Below, piece by piece: positions 1 through 18,235 of a stretch of 64,000 nt of DNA. A model generated the notes under the pieces. That model was not told the origin of the DNA and made no database searches. It saw nothing but the letters and a program-made list of their open reading frames with translations. The position numbers and the translations under genes are program-made. The stretch comes from Amoebidium appalachense (Eukaryota > Ichthyosporea): contig CAVNZM010000011.1 of NCBI GenBank assembly GCA_963693365.1, positions 5,642,001 through 5,706,000 of the forward strand, written 5' to 3'. Every line of letters begins with the position of its first letter. The stretch's first letter is position 1.

Positions 1-80
1 TTTATGTATGGCTTGCATTCTGCATCGTGTTATCCGTTTGTTCTTGTGTACTTCGTACTTTATGACACATTCAACCCCCC
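1..80 (+). repeat. Dispersed C-tailed element, copy truncated by window start
   Basis: The copy contains TGTACTTCGTACTT and a CATTCAACCCCC end, the 3' part of the element found complete at 6907-7037. It lies upstream of the first visible exon of the TMEM65-GAF gene, presumably in an intron, in the sense orientation. Confidence 0.7.
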
Positions 81-133
81 CCCCCCCCCCCCCTTCCCCC
101 CCAAACACCCCCCCCAAAAAAAAACAGAGAGAC

Positions 134-252
134 GAGGGCCCTGCTCATAGTGCATTTCATTTTTTATTTTGCTTTGCACACCCTGCATTGTGTATTTCAT
201 CTTGAACGCGTACTTCATATTCTGTCACTTATTCAAAGCTCCCCCCCCCCCA
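134..252 (+). repeat. Dispersed C-tailed element, diverged copy
   Basis: A second, diverged copy lies directly after the first. It runs from GAGGGCCCTGCTCATA to TTCAAAGCTCCCCC and keeps the order of blocks: start motif, TGCATTGTGT, GTACTTCATA, and an A-rich join to poly-C. Confidence 0.5.
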
Positions 253-382
253 CCCCCACCCCTCCCCCCCATTCCCCTTCCTCCTTGGCTGGGCACATAC
301 ACGCGTGTGCACACACACACAAGTGGGCAGGCGGGCGCGGGCGCACACACACACACACACACATACACACACACGCACACAG

Positions 383-6906
<6,524 letters not shown>

Positions 6907-9290
6907 ATGGGCTCTGCTTATGACGCATACTGTGCGCATGGCTGATGCTGCATAGTTGAATGTTTGCCTTTGCATGTGTCCTGCACCATGCTTCTCATCG
7001 TGTATGCGTACTTCGTACTGTGTTCCGCATTCAAACCCCCCCTGTCTTCTTTCAGAGGTGTCCTTTCAGGACAGACCACTGTGTGGAGACATCTTTACTT
7101 CCATGCAACCGGGCATGGTTGCTCTGTGTCGTGCATCTGTAAGCACACGCGTTTGTCGCTGCACTGCATTAGTTTGCACACACATCTTCACCGTTTTGCT
7201 CACCTTGCTTGCATAAGCAACCCTGCTCGTCTTTGATCAAGACGGGTTGACCCACCCAAGTTCAGTTGATGCTGCTGTCTGAGTTGGAGCGTCGTATATA
7301 CGCGGGCTAAGGGGTCGAAACTCAGACGCAATTGATGACTTGGGCCCTCCCTGAGGATGGGCTCTGCTTATGACGCATACTGTGCGCATGGCTGATGCTG
7401 CATAGTTGAATGTTTGCCTTTGCATGTGTCCTGCACCATGCTTCTCATCGTGTATGCGTACTTCGTACTGTGTTCCGCATTCAAACCCCCCCTGTCTTCT
7501 TTCAGAGGTGTCCTTTCAGGACAGACCACTGTGTGGAGACATCTTTACTTCCATGCAACCGGGCATGGTTGCTCTGTGTCGTGCATCTGTAAGCACACGC
7601 GTTTGTCGCTGCACTGCATTAGTTTGCACACACATCTTCACCGTTTTGCTCACCTTGCTTGCATAAGCAACCCTGCTCGTCTTTGATCAAGACGGGTTGA
7701 CCCACCCAAGTTCAGTTGATGCTGCTGTCTGAGTTGGAGCGTCGTATATACGCGGGCTAAGGGGTCGAAACTCAGACGCAATTGATGACTTGGGCCCTCC
7801 CTGAGGATGGGCTCTGCTTATGACGCATACTGTGCGCATGGCTGATGCTGCATAGTTGAATGTTTGCCTTTGCATGTGTCCTGCACCATGCTTCTCATCG
7901 TGTATGCGTACTTCGTACTGTGTTCCGCATTCAAACCCCCCCTGTCTTCTTTCAGAGGTGTCCTTTCAGGACAGACCACTGTGTGGAGACATCTTTACTT
8001 CCATGCAACCGGGCATGGTTGCTCTGTGTCGTGCATCTGTAAGCACACGCGTTTGTCGCTGCACTGCATTAGTTTGCACACACATCTTCACCGTTTTGCT
8101 CACCTTGCTTGCATAAGCAACCCTGCTCGTCTTTGATCAAGACGGGTTGACCCACCCAAGTTCAGTTGATGCTGCTGTCTGAGTTGGAGCGTCGTATATA
8201 CGCGGGCTAAGGGGTCGAAACTCAGACGCAATTGATGACTTGGGCCCTCCCTGAGGATGGGCTCTGCTTATGACGCATACTGTGCGCATGGCTGATGCTG
8301 CATAGTTGAATGTTTGCCTTTGCATGTGTCCTGCACCATGCTTCTCATCGTGTATGCGTACTTCGTACTGTGTTCCGCATTCAAACCCCCCTGTCTTCTT
8401 TCAGAGGTGTCCTTTCAGGACAGACCACTGTGTGGAGACATCTTTACTTCCATGCAACCGGGCATGGTTGCTCTGTGTCGTGCATCTGTAAGCACACGCG
8501 TTTGTCGCTGCACTGCATTAGTTTGCACACACATCTTCACCGTTTTGCTCACCTTGCTTGCATAAGCAACCCTGCTCGTCTTTGATCAAGACGGGTTGAC
8601 CCACCCAAGTTCAGTTGATGCTGCTGTCTGAGTTGGAGCGTCGTATATACGCGGGCTAAGGGGTCGAAACTCAGACGCAATTGATGACTTGGGCCCTCCC
8701 TGAGGATGGGCTCTGCTTATGACGCATACTGTGCGCATGGCTGATGCTGCATAGTTGAATGTTTGCCTTTGCATGTGTCCTGCACCATGCTTCTCATCGT
8801 GTATGCGTACTTCGTACTGTGTTCCGCATTCAAACCCCCCCTGTCTTCTTTCAGAGGTGTCCTTTCAGGACAGACCACTGTGTGGAGACATCTTTACTTC
8901 CATGCAACCGGGCATGGTTGCTCTGTGTCGTGCATCTGTAAGCACACGCGTTTGTCGCTGCACTGCATTAGTTTGCACACACATCTTCACCGTTTTGCTC
9001 ACCTTGCTTGCATAAGCAACCCTGCTCGTCTTTGATCAAGACGGGTTGACCCACCCAAGTTCAGTTGATGCTGCTGTCTGAGTTGGAGCGTCGTATATAC
9101 GCGGGCTAAGGGGTCGAAACTCAGACGCAATTGATGACTTGGGCCCTCCCTGAGGATGGGCTCTGCTTATGACGCATACTGTGCGCATGGCTGATGCTGC
9201 ATAGTTGAATGTTTGCCTTTGCATGTGTCCTGCACCATGCTTCTCATCGTGTATGCGTACTTCGTACTGTGTTCCGCATTCAAACCCCCC
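6907..9290 (+). repeat. 450-bp tandem array, five full units plus a partial sixth
   Basis: Units start with ATGGGCTCTGCTTATGACGC near 6907, 7357, 7807, 8257, 8706 and 9155. The full units look identical apart from one missing C in a C run of the fourth. Each unit is a copy of a dispersed element (about 130 bp, ending CATTCAAACCCCCC) plus about 316 bp of spacer. The array starts and ends with the element, and the last copy has a long C tail. This fits unequal exchange between two element copies flanking the spacer. Near identity points to recent amplification or ongoing homogenisation. The 60-90-residue open frames in each unit overlap in several frames and match no family. Confidence 0.97.
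7056..7138 (+). other. Exon-like segment in each 450-bp unit
   Basis: The spacer has a pyrimidine tract and TCTTCTTTCAG acceptor, then 83 nt, then a CATCT/GTAAGC donor. Using the downstream AG (cagAG), the segment is 81 nt: 27 stop-free codons, phase 0 in and out, beginning VSFQDRPLCGDIF. It recurs at the same place in all five units (next near 7506, 7956, 8406 and 8855). It could be a repeated cassette exon of an unseen transcript or chance. No family is recognised and no flanking exon is evident. Confidence 0.3.
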
Positions 9291-9631
9291 CCCCCCCCCC
9301 CCCCCCTCTCCAAAGAAAAAAGAAAAAAAAAGAAAGAGAGAAAAAGAGAGACCCCCCGGGTGCCAAACATCAAACAAACGAAAATAGAAAAAGCAAAAGA
9401 AAGAAAAGAGAAGACACACGTGTATAAGCACACCCATGCAGGCATGCACATTGATATAATGCGTAGACACACGTAACCACGCGTGTTCACACACACACAC
9501 TCACTCACTCACCCTCATCATTCACTCACTCGTACACGCGCTCAGACAAAGAATAATCAGTGTCACCAACATGCACACAAACACCCACGCACACCCACAA
9601 TGTCATGCATGAACATTAACATTCACACACA

Positions 9632-9679
<48 letters not shown>

Positions 9680-9754
9680 GTCTTGCTCGCACACTCACCC
9701 AAGTCTCCGTGCACACAGAAGCTTTCCTGGATACCTTTTAAAAAAAAAAAAAAA

Positions 9755-9790
<36 letters not shown>

Positions 9791-10473
9791 AACGGACCCA
9801 ATTCCTCTGTACCATGTAATTTTCTTTTGCAATGTATTCCTGTTGAATGATAGTTCCCTTCCCTTCCTCCCTCCCCCCCCCCCCCCCCCAAAAAAAAAAA
9901 AAAAAAAAAAAAAAAAACAAGCACACAAACACACACGCACACGGCCACCGCACCGCTCCTTCCCTCCTTTCTTCCTCGAGAGCTCCCTCAATCCTCCCCC
10001 CCCCCCCCCCCCCCCCCTCCCCACACACACACACACCCACCCTCCCGAGATAATCAAAGTCCGTACGACGGAGGCCCTTCGCGGGTATAATATGGAGATT
10101 GCCCACATAGATATTTGCGTTTGTGCGTGTACATGTGCACTCGTGCGGTCATAAATGTATGACACCTTGTACATGTGCATGCGTGTCTGTCTGTTGCATC
10201 TGGGTGTTGATGTATGTATGTGTGTGGAGGCCCTGAGGAGTAGTAAAATTGGAATCGATTCAGCCAACCCCGGGCCTGGGGTGAGGCCCAGCTATAGGGG
10301 GGGGGTGGGAGCTGCGAGCGAGGGGTCAGGGGTGGGTGGGTGGGACCCGACGGTGGGTGGGTGGTGGTGGTGGTGGACAGCCGGGGGGGGAGGAGGAGGG
10401 GGGGGGGGGGGGGGGGGGGGGGGGACCTAGGGGGGCGGGTTTGGGGAAGGGGGGGAGGGGGGAGGGGGGGGGG

Positions 10474-10506
<33 letters not shown>

Positions 10507-11029
10507 GGGAGGGAGGGACCCGGGGGGTACTGGGGGATGGATCAAGAGGTGCCCCGGTTGGACTGCACATGATACGATGTATGTATGTACGTCTACGAGA
10601 CGCATGCATCATTACACAAATCCGGAGACTCTGACGGTTGCGTTCATGGCATGGGTGCACATCTAGATATATACAGTAAGCTTGTGAGTCACAGTGTCAC
10701 AAAGTTTTCACGAACACTCAGCTCTTAGGTGACCCATGCATGGTCTCGTGCACATCACACTAAGCAGCAGAAAATAACCTCTCACGGACCGCAATTGCAT
10801 CCGGATCCGTGTCAGTGTCACGAATTCAGTCATTGTATGATGCCGGCTTGGTTGCTTACACGTGGACGTAGTAATAATTTATTTTAGTTAGTTAGTAAGC
10901 CTTGCTAATAAGCATAAAATTGTCCTACACATTCGTCGTGGTTCTTTCTATTTCCACAGCAATCTAAAGTCCTCTCTTCTCTCCCTTTCTGGGAAGGTCT
11001 GTGCGACGGTCCTGCGTCGATTTTGGAAA
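9291..11029. other. Repeat-rich intergenic, no gene recognised
   Basis: Contains a purine tract (9300-9420), CA tracts, poly-A/poly-G and poly-C/poly-A blocks (9738-9790, 9873-9917), and G-rich DNA at 10260-10540. A short segment near 10045-10110 reads as EIIKVRTTEALRGYNM, but I could not tie it to a gene. From 10600 to 11029 the sequence is unique and AT-richer, leading into the transporter promoter. Confidence 0.6.
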
Positions 11030-11367
11030 AAAAATTGGAGCCGGAAGAGCTCCTACCCAATCATATCGCTCATCCAATCAAACGCGAGCTGCTCTCCAAT
11101 CAGATGTGTGAGTTGGTGCAATCAACCAAATTAGGCAGGTATTTGGAATGTTTCGATTGGCTCATTGCTGAGCACATTTCTATTGGTTGTCTGCTCCGGC
11201 TATCCGCACTATATAAACCGCTTTCATCATCATTCCCTCCTCACATTCAGATCGACACATCAAAGCTGAAACAACGCACAGCAGCAACAACGCTCAATCC
11301 GTCACTGTTTCTGAAACTACACAATACACACACCACACACAACCGATAGCTCTAGACAAAGCACAAC
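11030..11367 (+). promoter_or_regulatory. Promoter and 5' UTR of first sugar-porter gene
   Basis: A TATATAAA box lies at 11210-11217, 158 bp before the ATG. Several CCAAT-type boxes (CCAAT or ATTGG) occur at 11060-11190. The about 200 bp before the ATG are closely conserved before the inverted second gene, including the TATA box and the leader after it. Confidence 0.75.
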
Positions 11368-13065
11368 ATGGCTACCTTCGAGGACAAGGCCAAGGGCGCG
11401 CAGGAGTCCGAGGTTGGCGTCTACAACGTCGACTCTTCCACGGGCCCAGCGCGGGCGCAGGGGGTGGACCGCACGCGGCCCATCAAGGCGTTTGTGGTTG
11501 TGGTGGCCATCATGGCCGCGTTTGGCGGCCTTCTCTTCGGCTACGACATTGGCGGCTCCGGCGGCACGCTGGTCATGCCGTCGTTCCGCAAACACTTTGG
11601 CTGGCCGCCTGCACACTGCTGCCCGGCCGGGCCTGTGCCCACCAGCGCCCTCGACTACTGCATGCGGTTTGGCTGCGCCGAGACGGAGGTCGACTGCATT
11701 GCAAACGGTACGCTGCACAACGGCAAGCCCATGACGCAGTGCGTGGAGGACTCGTGGGAGTACAACCCCACGTGGGTGGCCGACCAGCAGGGCTGGATTT
11801 CCTTCCTCTTCACCATCGGCTGCTTCTGCGGCGCCCTGACTTCGGGCACGCAGGCCGACCGTCTGGGCCGCAGGACGACGCTCATGCTCAACGACGTCAT
11901 CTTCATTGTGGGCGTGCTCATGCAGATGTTCCCGCCCACCATGGGCGTCATGTACGCCGGCCGGTTCATTGGCGGCGTGGCCATCGGCACGCTCAGCATG
12001 GCCGTGACCATGTACCAGAGCGAGATGGCCCCCGAGCACGTGCGCGGGGTGCTGGTGACGCTGCAGCAGCTGTGCATCACGTTCGGCATCCTTCTGGCCG
12101 CGGCAGCAAACGTCGGGCTCAAGCACTGGACGCCCGGCTGGCGGCTGTCGTACGGCGGCAACGTGTTCTTTGCCGTCGTCATGGTGGTGGCCATGTTCCT
12201 GCTGCCCGAATCCCCCCGCTGGCTGATGCAGAAGGGGCGCTACGACGAGGCCCGCACGTGCCTGCAGCGCATCCGCTATGCCGACGAGGTCGAGGGCGAG
12301 CTGGCCAGCGTCACGGCGGCGGTGGAGGCCGACAAGGCCGTGGGGGAGGGCACGTGGGCCGACGCGTTCAGCAGCCGCAACAACATGCGCTACCGCACCA
12401 TGGTCGGGGCGCTGCTGCAGTTCTTCCAGCAGCTGACGGGCATCAACGCCATCATGTTCTTTGCCCCCGACATCTTTGCTACCTTCTTCAGCGAGACCGG
12501 CGCGCTGTGGGCCAACCTGGCGCTCACCACGTTCAACTTCCTGGCCACGTTCATCTGCATCTACCTGGTCGAGCGCAGCGGCCGCATCACCCTGCTGGTC
12601 ACGGGCGGCATCATGCAGGCAGTGGGCACGGCCGGCTGTGCTCTGATGGCGTCGCCGCTGTTCGACTACAAGGCAAACGAGACCGTGGGCGTCTTTGTCA
12701 TCGTCTTTGCCGTCATCTTTGTGTGCGGCTTTGCCTACAGCTGGGGCCCCGTGGTGTGGGTGCTGTGCTCCGAGATCTTCCCCCAGAACCTCCGCGGCAA
12801 GGGCATGAGTGTGTCGACGGCCACCAACTGGGCCATGGCCGCCGTGGTGGGCAAGGTCACGCCGTACCTGTACCGGCCCAGCGTGTTCAACCTGTGGGGC
12901 ACCTTCGTGTTCTTCACGTGCTTCATCGTCACCATGACCCTGTTTGTCTACACCTGCGTGCCCGAGACCGCAGGCGTGGCCCTGGAGGACACCGACACCC
13001 TGTTCGACGAGTTCGAGGTCGGCTTTGCCCGCAGGCCCACCTCCGTCAACCGCACAAAGGAGTAA
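11368..13065 (+). CDS. MFS sugar porter (hexose transporter-like), copy 1
   Basis: Intronless, 565 residues, normal length for the 12-helix sugar-porter family. Visible signatures: GGLLFGYDIG in helix 1 (53-62), DRLGRR (164-169), EMAPEHVRG after helix 4, PESPRWL (280-286), QQLTGIN (354-360), SEIFPQNLRGKG (468-479) and PETAGV (532-537). It should move hexose or a related sugar across a membrane, probably with protons; substrate and membrane are inference. The first external loop is unusually long and holds six cysteines (84, 85, 98, 103, 110, 125) and an N-G-T glycosylation site at 113. The ATG is supported by conservation between copies and by the TATA-led leader. Third codon positions are very C/G-rich, unlike the multi-exon genes here, which suggests high expression. 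Copy 2 differs at seven residues. Confidence 0.95.
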   Translation: MATFEDKAKGAQESEVGVYNVDSSTGPARAQGVDRTRPIKAFVVVVAIMAAFGGLLFGYDIGGSGGTLVMPSFRKHFGWPPAHCCPAGPVPTSALDYCMRFGCAETEVDCIANGTLHNGKPMTQCVEDSWEYNPTWVADQQGWISFLFTIGCFCGALTSGTQADRLGRRTTLMLNDVIFIVGVLMQMFPPTMGVMYAGRFIGGVAIGTLSMAVTMYQSEMAPEHVRGVLVTLQQLCITFGILLAAAANVGLKHWTPGWRLSYGGNVFFAVVMVVAMFLLPESPRWLMQKGRYDEARTCLQRIRYADEVEGELASVTAAVEADKAVGEGTWADAFSSRNNMRYRTMVGALLQFFQQLTGINAIMFFAPDIFATFFSETGALWANLALTTFNFLATFICIYLVERSGRITLLVTGGIMQAVGTAGCALMASPLFDYKANETVGVFVIVFAVIFVCGFAYSWGPVVWVLCSEIFPQNLRGKGMSVSTATNWAMAAVVGKVTPYLYRPSVFNLWGTFVFFTCFIVTMTLFVYTCVPETAGVALEDTDTLFDEFEVGFARRPTSVNRTKE

Positions 13066-14135
13066 CTTATTAATGATTCAAACAGTGTGTCTTATAGATG
13101 TAGTTTTAGGGGGCTGACTATGCCTCAAACACAATGCACGAACGAGAGAGTTTTTTTATATTATTCTATAGCCTGCTGTTGAGCAAGCATGCTGTTTGTA
13201 ACAGCCATCGTTATTTTAACGAATCAAAATATACAAGCATAAATTCTAACAAGAAAGAGTTGCAGATCTGTGCTGTCATGTGTTTTGACCTCCCCTCCTT
13301 CCCCTGCACAACCACCTTACCCCATAGGAACTGCTGTGCCAGCCACCCCTTTATTGCACGCCATTTATCTCTCTCCCCTCCACCTCCCGCTGGCGGACAC
13401 CCACACACACACAGAGACACACACACACACACACACACTTTCACACGCACACAAGCACGCACGCACACACATGCCCAACGTGTGCGCGCACACACACACG
13501 CACACACGCATGTGATCACACATATACACACACACCTACCCCACCCATCCACTGTCCGCGTACACATAGACACGTACACCGGACTCGCTCAAACCCTACA
13601 CTACACTACCACACATACACGAACACCTGCATGATGTACACACACACGTACATATGCTTGCACACACAAACACACAGACACATACATACACGTCAACGTG
13701 CACGTGACGTGACTGCAAGCATGCGCACTAGTCAGTGTCACCTGGATGATTCAACAGCACTCAAGCATGTTAAGTGGAATGTTGAACACGCACGTGCACA
13801 CACGTGCAAACACACACACATCATAGCCATACAAAGACAAACGCGCACACACACGCACACACACACACACAGAGAGACACACACACAACACAACACAACA
13901 CACACATCGGCATATGGACACCACACATAGTATGTGCAGATATGTGTACAACACACACATACACATGGCCACTGGTGCTGATAAAAATTAACAAACCCAC
14001 AGTGTCACTACCGGCACACACATACACATACACACACCCTACCGGACAGTTGATTCCCCCCTCTACCCCACTCACCCCATCGGGGGAAGGCCTACCGCTT
14101 CTCCGGTTACCTTGTGTGTCGCGTGTGTGGTGCCG

Positions 14136-14172
<37 letters not shown>

Positions 14173-15875
14173 GGTAGGGGGAGGGTTAAAGGGGGGAGGG
14201 GGAGGGGGGGAAGGGGCAGCGATAAAGGGGCCACCACAGCCCGGGACTCGTTCACCCCCCCCCCCCCCTCCCCCCTTCCTTCCCTACCAAGGCAAAGGGA
14301 GAAGGATACCTCGGGGGGGGGGGAGGGAGGGTGTGTATGTGTGGGGGGGGGGGGAGGGGGGGGGATTTCCGTATTACAGTATCTACTGAGTGACCCTTGA
14401 GGGAGGTGGGGGTAGGGGGGGAAGGAAGGGCTGCCCCCATCGTCTTCCCCTCTGGTTTCAAATTCAGGAATCGCCAATTAATTTAGGGTGCAGAAATAGC
14501 CCGGTCACAATAACCTGCGCTGCTTTAGAATAACTCAGTGTCAACGAGAAATAATCGGTTGAAGTCACATAAAGCATGTGAGTGATGTTTACTCTCACCA
14601 ATCAACAGACTAGGTAGCTGTAGCATACGTAACTCCTTCACAGCATGATTTGTGTTGCCATCCTTAACGTGTCCCCCCCCCCCCCCAAAAAAAAAACTCC
14701 CCCTCCCCCTCCCCCCTCTCCCCTTCCCCGTCTGCTCCCCCCACTCCCCTCGCACACGCACACACCATATGCATAAAAACCCAGACGCACCGAACCCCCC
14801 CTCCCCCCCCCCCCCCCCCCCCCCCCACCACAAAAAAAAAAAAAAGAAAAAAAGGAAAAGAAAAGAAAGAAAAAAAAAAAAAACGATCACACATGCATAC
14901 ATTTACACTGAGCTTCGGAAACGTGCACGTTCTTCGGATGGTCAATACACAAACGCGTTCATGTGCACACGAGCCTGCACCTGCACAAACACATTCACAC
15001 TCTTCAATTTGGAATCGGTGGTGGAGGTGGGCTTCGGGGGGGGGGGGGGGGGGAGGGGGGAGGGGGGGGGGGGGGGGAGGGGGGAGGGGCAAGCAGCAGG
15101 TCATTGAAACCCCCTCTAACTTTTCCCCACCCGTCCTATAAAAAAAACACTGAGCACGTGTGAAAGTGTTGGGGGGGGGGGGGGTTAAGCGCTATTTATA
15201 GCTACAGACACTGTCTGGGGCCCAACTCACCTGACGGCCTGCTGCGGCTTCGAGCTGAGCCAATCAAATGCAGCCAGTGACGTATATGTGACCCTACTAG
15301 TGAGGCTAGGGCAAAAACCCTGTGCTAAGTGTACATATGTACTAGTAGTTAGGATTTGGAGAGGTGTGTTGGCTAAGCTGATTGCACCGTGGCCTCCTAC
15401 ATAGCACTCTATATGTGTGCCATATAGGAGGCCTTGGATTACACCATTAGTATTATTAGCACCCTAGCTAGGGCACAGTCGATGCTTATAATGGAACACG
15501 GTAGTTCCCATAAGGGACCCCTGAGGCTCCACCAGGGAACAAAACGGGATAAATTAAAAAAAATTTGGCCAAAAATATGCGCATTGGTAGCAACCCTTAT
15601 GAACATAAACCACTGTGTGCTATAAGTCACGCATATACAGGCAGTGGCTAGCAGTGGTAGCTCTTAGAGGGAGACAAAAAGCTCTTAGATGGAGATAAAG
15701 ACACCGTATCACAATATCAGACTATATGTAGCTACGGTATTAGTAAGGTGCTCTAAAACACCCATTATAATATATATGTAAAGGTTGAGAGGTAGAAACG
15801 CTATTGAAACTGGCCATCGCCTCTAGATTTGATATGTGCAAGTGCATTCGTTCATTTCTTTAGCAAACCCTCTTC

Positions 15876-15907
<32 letters not shown>

Positions 15908-16175
15908 CCCTCCCCCCCCCCTCCCCCCTGCACCCTCCCACCCCCGGGTCCCCCCGTCCAACCTTTCCTCCCCTTATCCCCCCTCCCCCCTCCCCTCTCC
16001 CCTTCCAGCCCGCTTCCCCGCCCCCTCCCCCCGATCCCCCTCCCCCCGCCCACAAACACCCACCGATCACCCCACCAATCTCCAACCCCTACCCAATTTC
16101 ACCATTTCAGTACGCAAACCTTCCACCGATCCCACGGCCTGCACAGAGATAACACCATGTTATCATTGCATGCCT

Positions 16176-16243
<68 letters not shown>

Positions 16244-16250
16244 CTCCCGT
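13066..16250. other. Intergenic between the inverted transporters, left part
   Basis: The first about 150 bp after the stop share blocks with the 3' flank of copy 2, such as GGCTGACTATGCCT and ATGCTGTTTGTAACAGC. Then come CA-rich DNA (13380-14040), poly-G/poly-C blocks (14140-14370, 14670-14890, 15030-15090), unique AT-richer sequence (15190-15840) and C-rich DNA to 16230. No credible coding exon was found. Confidence 0.7.
15391..15433. other. Short inverted repeat (hairpin)
   Basis: GGCCTCCTACATAG at 15391 pairs with CCATATAGGAGGCC ending at 15433, with one mismatch and a short loop. It lies in otherwise unique sequence; its role is unknown. Confidence 0.7.
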
Positions 16251-16261
16251 ACTGATCTGCT

Positions 16262-16540
16262 TGACAGCCCCTTCATGTCACTTGAAGACCGGGTCGTCCC
16301 CCCCCTGATTTAGGTTATTGGATCGTGTTTTGTCCAATCAGATACAAGGGAATGTTCAAGTGGGTTTTCGTCGTAGGAACCACTGTCTTGGGGGGAGGAG
16401 GGGGAGAGAGGAGGACTCCTCACACATGGGGATTTACCCCCCCCCCCCCCCCCCCCCCCCCCACCCACCCACCCACCCCACCCCACCCCCACGCACCCTA
16501 CCTCAACCCCAGGCCCCACTTGTACCCGCCCTTCCCCCCT

Positions 16541-16571
<31 letters not shown>

Positions 16572-16814
16572 CCACAGGCTTGCAGCTGCTCCACTCAGAA
16601 CATAAAGTCAAAGATGAAAGCCTTATTAATGATAATGAAGCCTTAGTGAATGTCAATTTCAAAGTGGATTCCTGTTTCTTGTAACTGTTCTCCCCTCCTC
16701 GTCCCCCTATTCTCGTGCAACCCAGAAGAAACGACACCCTTATAAGGCATGCAAATGTCGTCTTAGGGTTTGCCACCATTAGATAATGTGAAATGATGCA
16801 CGCATCACAGCTCC

Positions 16815-16857
<43 letters not shown>

Positions 16858-17132
16858 ACACACACACACATCCACTCCCACAAGCCACCCAGTACAGGAA
16901 TTCTTCATCAACGTCGCGAATAATCCCCCCCCCCCCCCCTCCCCCCTCCCCCCCTCCCCCCAGCTCTGCCCCACCCCTACCCCCTCCCCCCTCCCTCCCC
17001 TACGCGGGACAGAGATTCCTACGACGAAAGTCCATTTGAACATTCCCTTGCATCTGATTGGACAAAACACGATTCGATGGCCTAAATTAGGGGGAACACA
17101 TTAATTTTCGAGCGACATAAAGGGGCTGTCAA
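16262..17132. mobile_element. Foldback element with about 130-bp terminal inverted repeats (MITE-like)
   Basis: The left arm (16262-16400) and the reverse complement of the right arm (about 17015-17132) align through TTGACAGCCCCTT at the tip, a TCGTGTTTTGTCCAATCAGAT core, GGGAATGTTCAA and TTTTCGTCGTAGGAA-type blocks. The about 610-bp interior has poly-C runs and unique AT-rich DNA with no transposase-like frame, so the element would be non-autonomous. Clear target-site duplications were not seen. It could also be a simple inverted duplication, but matching tips favour a transposon. Confidence 0.65.
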
Positions 17133-17340
17133 ACCTTCTAGTATGAGAGGTTGGGGGGGGGGGGGGGGGGGGGGGGGGGCAGGCTCCCAGACACACATGG
17201 GATTCGGTTTTTAAGTTTATCATGATTTCGTTGGTAATAATTAAAGGTTGTTTTATAGCGGTTTATGTTAAAAGAACTCCTGTACCAAGGCCTTCTGTTG
17301 CGCCAACTATCGGCCACCCCTTCCCCCTCCCCTCCCTCCT

Positions 17341-17403
17341 ACACACACACACACACCACACACACACACAGACACACGCGGGCGCGCGCGCGCGCACACA
17401 CAC

Positions 17404-17461
<58 letters not shown>

Positions 17462-17493
17462 ACACACACGCACACACACACACACACACACAT

Positions 17494-17563
<70 letters not shown>
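17341..17563. repeat. (CA)n microsatellite
   Basis: Interrupted CA tract of about 220 bp with GC-rich patches near 17380-17400, followed by G-rich (17650-17730) and C-rich (17821-17975) homopolymer blocks in the inter-transporter region. Confidence 0.95.
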
Positions 17564-17566
<3 letters not shown>

Positions 17567-17638
17567 GGCTGCAGACACGACCTGCATTACACATGGCATC
17601 CCACGACAAAAAGGGGGGAGGGTGGGGGGGAGGTGTTT

Positions 17639-17695
<57 letters not shown>

Positions 17696-17819
17696 GGGGG
17701 AGGAGGAGGAGGAGGGGGAGGGGGGGATTGGCGGAGAGGCCGAGAGAGAGAAGGAAAGAAAGAAAACAGAGGACTGAGGCAACCCAGTAAATCTCAGGGC
17801 AATTCCCTTATGGCCACAG

Positions 17820-17854
<35 letters not shown>

Positions 17855-17917
17855 ACCTCTCCTTCCATCCTTCTCCCTCCCGACCCCTATCCCCGGCCCA
17901 ATACAAGGCCTATTGCA

Positions 17918-17975
<58 letters not shown>

Positions 17976-18235
17976 ACACACACACACCTCAATTCCCTGG
18001 GCCCCCGTTTCGACATGTGATATGTAGAGGATACCCCCTCACACCACCCCGCCACCCCCTCCCCTCCCCTCCTCCCCCGTTTTCCCCCCCGCTGCTCCCA
18101 CCCCCGTCCCCATTCCTCCCCCCTCCCCCCTCCCCCCCCCCCCCCACATATCTCCCCCACATGCTTTTTTTATTTTTTTCCCCCCTTCTTCGTCTTTTAA
18201 CGATTTTATGTATTGGTATGAAAAACGAGTGGTAT

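Noticed and set aside
6956-9035. Repeated 60-90-residue frames in the 450-bp array as a tandem gene family
   Set aside because: Three overlapping frames per unit are open by chance, none resembles a known protein, and the dispersed-element half is clearly non-coding in other copies.
10045-10110. Isolated exon reading EIIKVRTTEALRGYNM
   Set aside because: Too short, no clear donor or partner exon, and downstream of the TMEM65-GAF stop codon.
11739-13073. 444-codon second frame and several minus-strand frames over the sugar porters
   Set aside because: Shadow frames caused by GC-rich third positions; the sugar-porter frame has all family motifs.
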